NCBI GenBank assembly: GCA_002350105.1
Contig: DEDT01000010.1
Location: forward strand, 6,533 to 70,532
Length of the DNA stretch: 64,000 bases
DNA from: Selenomonadaceae bacterium UBA2897
GTDB taxonomy: Bacteria > Bacillota > Negativicutes > Selenomonadales > Selenomonadaceae
Direction: 5' to 3'
Shown: positions 58,744 through 64,000 of the stretch, piece by piece
How the letters are laid out: every line of letters starts with the position of its first letter
Numbering within the stretch: the stretch's first letter is position 1
Translations under genes and position numbers: made by a program
The notes under the pieces: generated by a model
What the model was told of the DNA's origin: nothing
The model's database searches: none
The model's input: the letters and a program-made list of their open reading frames with translations, nothing else

Positions 58744-58800
58744 AAAGCTCCCATCAGAGTGGACCAGGAAACATCCAGGCCCTGCTGATGGGAGTTTCTT
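58744..58800 (+). terminator. Terminator of argFGH
   Basis: CTCCCATCAG (58748-58757) pairs with CTGATGGGAG (58785-58794), enclosing a TGGA/TCCA hairpin, followed by TTTCTT. Confidence 0.82.
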
Positions 58801-58827
58801 GCACACGTTTTGTTTTCACGGTACAAT
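58799..58827 (+). promoter_or_regulatory. Promoter of the small gene pair
   Basis: TTGCAC (58799-58804), 17-base spacer, TACAAT (58822-58827). The -35 overlaps the end of the arg terminator tail. Confidence 0.68.
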
Positions 58828-58850
58828 AAAGAAAAAAGGGGATGATATGG

Positions 58851-59120
58851 ATGCTTTATTCGAAAATTTTCACGCCGAAGGGGACTATCGAAGTTCATGT
58901 TGTGCGGCAGTATGAGGACCGTGATGGGTGTGAGAATCTGATCATCCATGTTGAGTGTGCAGAGCATCGGGAGAGGCAGGCAGATTGGCGTTTGCCGGAT
59001 ATTTATTGCACGCATTCGTATGGCTTCACCGAGGACGAGCAGTTCCAGATGGAGGATTACCTGCGTAATAACGAAGCCATTATCTGGGATGATTGGCGGG
59101 AGGGGACACGCTATGCCTGA
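58851..59120 (+). CDS. Hypothetical protein, partner of the DUF4160 gene
   Basis: An 89-residue acidic protein (MLYSKIFTPKGTIEVHVVRQ to WREGTRYA) of no family I recognise. The ATG at 58851 is about nine bases after AAAGGGG, whereas the in-frame ATG at 58842 touches it. It overlaps the DUF4160 gene by eight bases. DUF4160 genes often occur with a second small gene in toxin-antitoxin-like pairs, so this may be the partner; function unknown. Confidence 0.65.
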   Translation: MLYSKIFTPKGTIEVHVVRQYEDRDGCENLIIHVECAEHRERQADWRLPDIYCTHSYGFTEDEQFQMEDYLRNNEAIIWDDWREGTRYA

Positions 59121-59382
59121 GGCAATCGAATCGTATCTCGGTTACTATATCTTCTTTTGGATAGGTGATGGCATGGAGCCCGTGCATGTGCATGTAGCCA
59201 AGGAACAGCAGCCAAATGCCACCAAATTTTGGATCACGACAGAAACAGTAGAACTAGCGAAGGATACTGGTACAGTTGAGCGAAAGGATATGGGGAAGAT
59301 TCTGCGTTATCTGCGTCGTAATCGCCAGCAGATTATGGCGAGGTGGCTCTCACGCTTTGGTTCGGCTGACTTAAAGCGTTAA
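59113..59382 (+). CDS. DUF4160-family small protein
   Basis: An 89-residue protein with the DUF4160 features: a short N-terminal strand region (YLGYYIFFWIGDGMEPVHVHVAKE) carrying the PxHVHV motif, and a C-terminal helix (KILRYLRRNRQQIMARWLSRF). The function of the family is not established. It overlaps the upstream small gene, suggesting co-translation, and a terminator closes the pair. Confidence 0.75.
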   Translation: MPEAIESYLGYYIFFWIGDGMEPVHVHVAKEQQPNATKFWITTETVELAKDTGTVERKDMGKILRYLRRNRQQIMARWLSRFGSADLKR

Positions 59383-59432
59383 TTTTAGCATGTGGGGCTT
59401 ACAAGGCTTAAGTGGCAGGCGATACGGGAATA

Positions 59433-59482
59433 TAAAAAGGCAGAAGCGGTACTGCTATCCAGTACTGTGCTCCTGCCTTTTT
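59433..59482. terminator. Bidirectional terminator after the small gene pair
   Basis: AAAAAGGCAG and CTGCCTTTTT form the outer stem with inner GTACTG/CAGTAC pairing; it lies between convergent genes. Confidence 0.85.
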
Positions 59483-59499
59483 GTCATGTGTGTGAAGGT

Positions 59500-61179
59500 T
59501 CAGTCGTTTACCAGCAGGGCGCGGGCTTCGTAGGGGTGGAGCTGGCCCGGGGTGTGCTGGGGGTAGTTGCTGATGAGTTCGGTGCCTTGTTTGTCGTCGA
59601 AGAGCGTGCAGGGGACGGTGTCTGGCGTCCAGTTGCAGGCGACGTAGAGCGTCTGCCCCGCGTGGTGGCGGGCGTAGGCGTAGACGTTGGGGTCATCAGG
59701 CAGGAGCGGCTCGAAGCTGCCGTAGACGATGATCTCGTGCGTATGGCGCAGGGCGATGAGCTGGCGGTAGTAGTTGAAAACGGAGTCAGGGTCATCGACC
59801 TCGGCTGCCGCGTTGATGCTCGTGTAGTTCGGGTTGACGGCGAGCCAGGGCGTGCCTGTGGTGAAGCCGGCGTTGGGACTCGCATCCCATTGCATGGGCG
59901 TACGCGCGTTGTCACGCGCCATGTTGTCGAAGCAGGCGAGCATGGTCTCGGGGGAGAGTTTTTTCTGCTCGTCGACGAACTGATGCCAGGCGTTGATTTC
60001 CTCGACGTCGCGGCAGTCGGCAAGGGAATGGAAGTGCGTGTTCGTCATGCCGAGTTCCTCGCCCTGGTAGATGTAGGGCGTGCCCTGCATGAGGTGAAGG
60101 CAGGTCGCGAGCATCTTGGCTGAGAGCACGCGCCACTCCGGGGCGTCGCTGCCAAAGGTGGAGACGGCGCGCGGCTGGTCGTGGTTGTCCCAGTAGAGAG
60201 AGTTCCACGCCTGCCCGGCGAGCTCGGTCTGCCATTTGTTGAGGATGGCGCGGACATGCTGCAGTTTCGGTTTGCCGAGCGTCCATTTCTCCGCGAGGCT
60301 GCCGCGTCCGTTGCTCGCCTCGACATGCTCGAACTGGAACACCATGCCGAGCTCTTTGCCATCGCTGCGCGCATATTTTTTCGCCTCGTCGATGGTCACG
60401 CCTGCGGCTTCGCCGACGGTGAGCAGGTCGTAGTGCGAGAGCACGCGCGCGTTCATCTCCTGCAGGAACTCATGCACGCGCGGCCCGCTGATGCAGTAGG
60501 GGGAGAAGTCGCCGTAGCCGTCGGGCTTTACGGGGCCGTCGGGGAATCGCTGGTCCTTGGAAATCATGCTGATGACGTCCATGCGGAACCCGTCGATGCC
60601 CTTGTCGCACCAGAAGGTCATGAGGTCGTAGACCTCGTCGCGCACTTTGGGATTTTCCCAGTTGAGGTCAACCTGCTTTTTCGAGAACAGGTGCAGGTAA
60701 TATTGGTTCGTCGCCGCATCGTACTGCCAGGCGGAGCCGGAGAAGCAGGACTCCCAGTTGTTGGGTGCCTGACCGTCCTTGCCGTCGCGCCAGATATAGT
60801 AGTCGCGGTAGGGGTTCGTGCGGGACTTGCGGCTCTCGATGAACCAGGGATGCTCGTCGGAGGTGTGGTTCACGACGAGGTCCATGACGATTTTGATGTC
60901 CAGGGCATGTGCAGCCGCAAGCAGCTCGTCAAAGTCCGCCATCGTGCCGAAATCCTGCATGATGGCGCGGTAGTCGGAGATGTCATAGCCGTTGTCATCG
61001 TTCGGCGAGGCGTAGATGGGCGAGAGCCAGATCACATCGATGCCGAGTTTCGCAAGATAGGGCAAGCGGCTTTTGATGCCCTGCAAGTCGCCGATACCGT
61101 CCCCATTCGCATCCATAAAGCTGCGCGGGTAAATCTGATAAATCACCGCTTCTTTCCACCAGGCATGTTGTTCTGCCAT
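59500..61179 (-). CDS. malL: GH13 alpha-glucosidase, oligo-1,6-glucosidase type
   Basis: A 559-residue cytoplasmic GH13 enzyme. VIYQIYPRSFMDANGDGIGDLQG opens the barrel. The nucleophile Asp is in GFRMDVI, the acid/base Glu in TVGEAAGVT, and the third Asp in DNHDQPR. The Val after the nucleophile (DVI rather than DTI/DAT) points to alpha-1,6 linkages such as isomaltose. The start MAEQHAWWK has GGAGG upstream; a longer frame to 61203 overlaps the promoter side. Trehalose-6-phosphate hydrolase is a close alternative. The upstream region carries two operator-like repeats. Confidence 0.88.
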   Translation of the reverse strand: MAEQHAWWKEAVIYQIYPRSFMDANGDGIGDLQGIKSRLPYLAKLGIDVIWLSPIYASPNDDNGYDISDYRAIMQDFGTMADFDELLAAAHALDIKIVMDLVVNHTSDEHPWFIESRKSRTNPYRDYYIWRDGKDGQAPNNWESCFSGSAWQYDAATNQYYLHLFSKKQVDLNWENPKVRDEVYDLMTFWCDKGIDGFRMDVISMISKDQRFPDGPVKPDGYGDFSPYCISGPRVHEFLQEMNARVLSHYDLLTVGEAAGVTIDEAKKYARSDGKELGMVFQFEHVEASNGRGSLAEKWTLGKPKLQHVRAILNKWQTELAGQAWNSLYWDNHDQPRAVSTFGSDAPEWRVLSAKMLATCLHLMQGTPYIYQGEELGMTNTHFHSLADCRDVEEINAWHQFVDEQKKLSPETMLACFDNMARDNARTPMQWDASPNAGFTTGTPWLAVNPNYTSINAAAEVDDPDSVFNYYRQLIALRHTHEIIVYGSFEPLLPDDPNVYAYARHHAGQTLYVACNWTPDTVPCTLFDDKQGTELISNYPQHTPGQLHPYEARALLVND

Positions 61180-61212
61180 AAATAGGCCTCCTTTGCGTGT
61201 CACAGTATTTGC

Positions 61213-61249
61213 TGTATCCTACGATACAACACGCGCAAACGCGTTGCAA
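61213..61249 (-). promoter_or_regulatory. Promoter and operators of the glucosidase gene
   Basis: Minus strand: TTGCAA (61244-61249), 17-base spacer, TATCGT (61221-61226). The perfect inverted repeat TGTATC-CTAC-GATACA (61213-61228) covers the -10, and a LacI-type GCAAACGCGTTGC (61235-61247) overlaps the -35. Confidence 0.55.
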
Positions 61250-61296
61250 GCGTCAGGCATGTACAAGATGTGGATTTTGGCACGAGATGCAGAAAG

Positions 61297-61335
61297 GAAA
61301 AAGCGATATGTGCATCAGAAAACACATATCGCTTT
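61297..61335 (-). terminator. Terminator of uxaA
   Basis: Minus strand: AAAGCGATATGTG and CACATATCGCTTT form a perfect 13 bp stem with a ten-base loop, followed by TTCC after the T-run. Confidence 0.85.
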
Positions 61336-61368
61336 GGCAGTTGTTGTCGATGTCAGCAGACTAAATTT

Positions 61369-62901
61369 TTACACAAAACGGCAGACGTGGTCAACGGCGA
61401 TATCGGAGAAGCCGTAGGCTTCGGCTTTTGTGAGGCGGCCGTTGGCGATTTGCTGCACGAAGTCCAGGAGTTCACCGCCCATGTCTTCGACGGTCTTCTC
61501 GCCGCGGATGATGGGGGAGAGGTCGAAGTCCATATTGTCTTCGAGCCAGTTGTAGGTGTGCTCGTTGGCCGTGACCTTGCATACCGGTACGATGGCGTTG
61601 CCCGTCGGTGTGCCGCGACCAGTGGTGAATACGACCACATTGCAGCCTGCGGCGACCATCGAGGTGACGGAGGAGATGTCGTAGCCAGCCGTGTCCATGA
61701 CGAGTGCGCCACTCTTGGCAGGCTTTACGGCCTGTTCGAGCACTTCGTTGATGGGGCGCGTGCCGCCCTTGCGAATGCAGCCGAGGCTCTTTTCATCGAT
61801 GGTCGAGAGGCCACCTGCCTTGTTGCCCGGTGTTGGCTGGCCAGCCCGGCAATCCTGGCCAGCCCCCAGCAGATGCTTTTCGTAGGCTTCGCAGACTTCG
61901 ATGACGGCATCGTGCAGGGCAGGGGAGGCAGCACGCCGCGCCAGTACGTGCTCGCCGCCGATCCATTCGATGGATTCACTCATCATGGCGGCGGCTCCTG
62001 CATCGACGAGACGGTCGGAGAGGTTGCCAACGGCAGGGTTTGCGGCGATGCCGGAGGTCGCGTCGCTGCCGCCGCATTCGATGCCGAGCAGCAGCTCGCT
62101 AAGCGGGAATTCCTCCTTTTGCTGCTGGCCTGCCTCAGCCGCGAGCTCGCGGGCGGCACGAACGGCTTTTTCGATGGTTTTCAGCGTGCCCCCTTCCTCC
62201 TGAATGCCAAAGGAGACGACAGGACGTTTAGTCATGGCCTGAATTTTCTCACGCAGAACCTTGTGCGGTACCGTTTCGCAGCCGAGGCCGATGATAACGA
62301 CACCGTAGACATTTGGGTTTGTCGCAAAGCCTGTGAGCACTTTCTGTGACATCGCCGTGTTGGCGGCTACGTCGCTGCAGCCTGTGTTAAAGACGATGTT
62401 CACCGCACCGCGTACCTGAGAGGACACGATGCGCGCGGTCTCGCTGCCGCAGGCGCAGGTTGGCAAAATCAGCACGTGGTTGCGGATGCCGGGGCGCCCC
62501 TCGGGACGGCGGTAGCCCCAGAAGGTGCGCTGGCTGCCAGCCGCATAGGGGCGCTCAGCCTGACGGGCGGGGACGTCCGCGGCAAAGGCTGCGGCAGCAG
62601 GCGTGCCGGTACCGAGCATTTCGTCCGCATAGGCGCGCGGCACGCTGTGGATGTTCTGGTTGGACACCCAGTGCCCCTTGGCGATGTCGGTTGTGGCCTC
62701 GCCGATGACTTCACCGTATTTGTAGATGCGGTCACCGGTGTGCAGATCCTGCAGGGCGATTTTGTGCCACTGCGGGATGGGCTCGGCGGCCGTCACGCCT
62801 GCCTCAGTACCCAGCCAGGTTACCACATCACCCGCACGGGCCGCGGTGGTGCAGGTGACAACATTATCCTTTTCTGCGAGTTTTACTGCCTTGACTTCCA
62901 T
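61369..62901 (-). CDS. uxaA: Altronate dehydratase (UxaA family)
   Basis: A 510-residue UxaA-type dehydratase with both parts of the family: an N-terminal SAF domain (HKIALQDLHTGDRIYKYGEVIGEA) and the large C-terminal domain (GYRRPEGRPGIRNHVLILPTCACGSE, LGIECGGSDATSGIAANP, NVVVFTTGRGTPTGNAI). It converts D-altronate to 2-keto-3-deoxygluconate in galacturonate use; galactarate dehydratase is a possible alternative. AGGAG precedes the ATG. It is divergent from a LysR regulator and shares an operator-bearing intergenic region with it. No other uronate genes are in the window. Confidence 0.88.
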   Translation of the reverse strand: MEVKAVKLAEKDNVVTCTTAARAGDVVTWLGTEAGVTAAEPIPQWHKIALQDLHTGDRIYKYGEVIGEATTDIAKGHWVSNQNIHSVPRAYADEMLGTGTPAAAAFAADVPARQAERPYAAGSQRTFWGYRRPEGRPGIRNHVLILPTCACGSETARIVSSQVRGAVNIVFNTGCSDVAANTAMSQKVLTGFATNPNVYGVVIIGLGCETVPHKVLREKIQAMTKRPVVSFGIQEEGGTLKTIEKAVRAARELAAEAGQQQKEEFPLSELLLGIECGGSDATSGIAANPAVGNLSDRLVDAGAAAMMSESIEWIGGEHVLARRAASPALHDAVIEVCEAYEKHLLGAGQDCRAGQPTPGNKAGGLSTIDEKSLGCIRKGGTRPINEVLEQAVKPAKSGALVMDTAGYDISSVTSMVAAGCNVVVFTTGRGTPTGNAIVPVCKVTANEHTYNWLEDNMDFDLSPIIRGEKTVEDMGGELLDFVQQIANGRLTKAEAYGFSDIAVDHVCRFV

Positions 62902-62943
62902 AGCGTATTCTCCTTTGCTTAGACTTGCTTTTCTGTTGCTTTC

Positions 62944-63001
62944 AGCATACTACAACGTGTGTATAAAAGCAATTTTATAGACTTTATATATCTATAAAAT
63001 T
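62944..63001 (-). promoter_or_regulatory. uxaA promoter and LysR-type operator
   Basis: Minus strand: TTGCTT (62967-62972), 17-base spacer, TATGCT (62944-62949). A perfect inverted repeat, AATTTTATAGA (62971-62981) with TCTATAAAATT (62991-63001), lies directly upstream of the -35, the usual place for a LysR activator site. Confidence 0.7.
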
Positions 63002-63039
63002 GTGTTATAGTCATAGCAAAAGTATTCGAGGTATGAGCT

Positions 63040-63981
63040 ATGCAAAATGAACTCAATTATATCTATGAAGTGTGGCAGTGCGGCAGCTTTTCCCAAGCGG
63101 CTGAGAAGCTGTTCCTGTCTCAGCCCGCGTTATCCCTGGCAGTCAAGCGTTACGAGGAGAAAACAGACGTGCAGATTTTTGACCGTAGCCAACAGCCATT
63201 GCGGTTAACACCCGCAGGAGAGGTGGTGTTGCGCCATATCAGAAATTTGCGCCTGGAAGAAAAATCCTTGCAGGATGAGCTGCACGACCTGCAGACGCTG
63301 GACTGCGGTGCGCTGCGTTTGGCTGCAACGCAATTCTTCAATTGCTATGTGCTGCCCGGGGTATTGCGGCAGTTCAGGCTGCAGTATCCAAAGGTGGATT
63401 TAACGGTATACGAGCAGCCGGCGAATATGGTAGATCAGTTGCTGGACGATGGTACAGCGGATGCCTGTTTCCATACAGGAGCTTACGATGCCAAGCATTA
63501 CACAGGCAAGCAGGTTTTTTCGGATTATCTGGTCTTTGCCGCACCGTGTGAACTGCTGCCAGCAGGTTTGCAGTCACAGGGGTGGCAGGGCAGGGAGGTA
63601 CCGAATTGCCAGAGGGATGAGGCTGGTGTGCCCCTTGCAGAATTGGCTGCTTTACCGTATATCAGCTTGACGCCCAGCAACCAGTTGCGGGAGCGCACGG
63701 AGGCGATTTTTCACGATAATGGCTGTGAGCCGCATACGATTTTCACAGCAGGACAGGTCGTGACGGCCTGGCACATGGTCAAGCAGGGGATTGGCTGTAC
63801 GTTGGTCAGCGATTGTATGGCTCGTGAGTACGCAGCCGATGATATGCGATTTTTCCCTTTGCTAAATCCCGCAGCACAACGGACATTTTACGCTATCACG
63901 CGCAAGGGGGCGTATCAGTCGCGTTTTCTGCATGCACTCTTGCAATTTATTTTGTCGATTGGAGAGAAAACAACACGTTAG
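63040..63981 (+). CDS. LysR-family transcriptional regulator
   Basis: A 313-residue LysR regulator. The N-terminal winged helix-turn-helix (about 1-60) shows GSFSQAAEKLFLSQPALSLAVKRYEEKTDVQIFDR, followed by the linker helix and a two-lobed effector domain (LRLAATQFFNCYVLPGVLRQF; QGIGCTLVSDCMA). It is divergent from uxaA with a strong inverted repeat between them, so it most likely controls uxaA in response to a sugar acid. The final 19 bases of the window after it show nothing. Confidence 0.93.
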   Translation: MQNELNYIYEVWQCGSFSQAAEKLFLSQPALSLAVKRYEEKTDVQIFDRSQQPLRLTPAGEVVLRHIRNLRLEEKSLQDELHDLQTLDCGALRLAATQFFNCYVLPGVLRQFRLQYPKVDLTVYEQPANMVDQLLDDGTADACFHTGAYDAKHYTGKQVFSDYLVFAAPCELLPAGLQSQGWQGREVPNCQRDEAGVPLAELAALPYISLTPSNQLRERTEAIFHDNGCEPHTIFTAGQVVTAWHMVKQGIGCTLVSDCMAREYAADDMRFFPLLNPAAQRTFYAITRKGAYQSRFLHALLQFILSIGEKTTR

Positions 63982-64000
63982 ATAATATGTAGTGACCCCC

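Overview
The window looks like the chromosome of a diderm Firmicute of the Selenomonadaceae type (Negativicutes; Selenomonas or Mitsuokella are plausible). It is GC-rich apart from a few AT-rich islands. The clearest pointer is a lysine/ornithine decarboxylase at 17074-18258 that matches what I recall of the Selenomonas ruminantium enzyme in length and in the positions of the PLP lysine (K51) and active-site cysteine (C323). An AsmA-like envelope protein beside Gram-positive-style genes (RNase J, a phenylalanine T-box, an arg cluster with argJ) fits the same group. The genus is an inference. No rRNA, tRNA, CRISPR array or insertion sequence was found.

Layout. 1-1424: 3' end of RNase J and its terminator. 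1459-15099: a type 1 BREX phage-defence island (brxA, brxB, brxC, pglX, pglZ) with no brxL. The middle of pglX is an AT-rich mosaic segment. Between pglX and pglZ lie an AbrB-type antitoxin, a PIN toxin truncated by fusion to a 484 bp remnant of a second pglX allele, and an Rpn-family PD-(D/E)XK nuclease. 15157-24953: nudC, a phosphoribosyltransferase, the decarboxylase with a coupled 63-residue ORF, a class III aminotransferase, a U32 peptidase-like protein and a chemoreceptor. 25027-29116: T-box, pheS, pheT and zapA. 29214-37174: a two-component system, an alkaline-phosphatase-superfamily membrane enzyme and a heterodimeric ABC exporter. 37511-42412: small envelope proteins with an AsmA-like protein, a TtcA-type tRNA thiolase, and an SHMT homologue that has lost its PLP lysine. 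42654-49813: M16 metalloprotease, dapA, sdaAB-sdaAA, a secreted protein and a GT51 transglycosylase. 49885-58800: arginine biosynthesis argCJBD and argFGH. 58799-63981: a small gene pair with DUF4160, an oligo-1,6-glucosidase, altronate dehydratase and a divergent LysR regulator.

The most novel-looking signal is a family of structured intergenic repeats. Four copies (20413-20598, 37264-37452, 54443-54638 and, inverted, 54681-54862) share short conserved motifs. Their paired arms differ between copies but remain complementary, which is covariation within a single window. Other signals worth a second look are the rearranged BREX island, the lysine-less SHMT homologue and an array of four 15 bp repeats upstream of the decarboxylase.

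All homology calls rest on recognising motifs and family lengths by eye. No database search was run. Promoter, operator and terminator calls are pattern matches.
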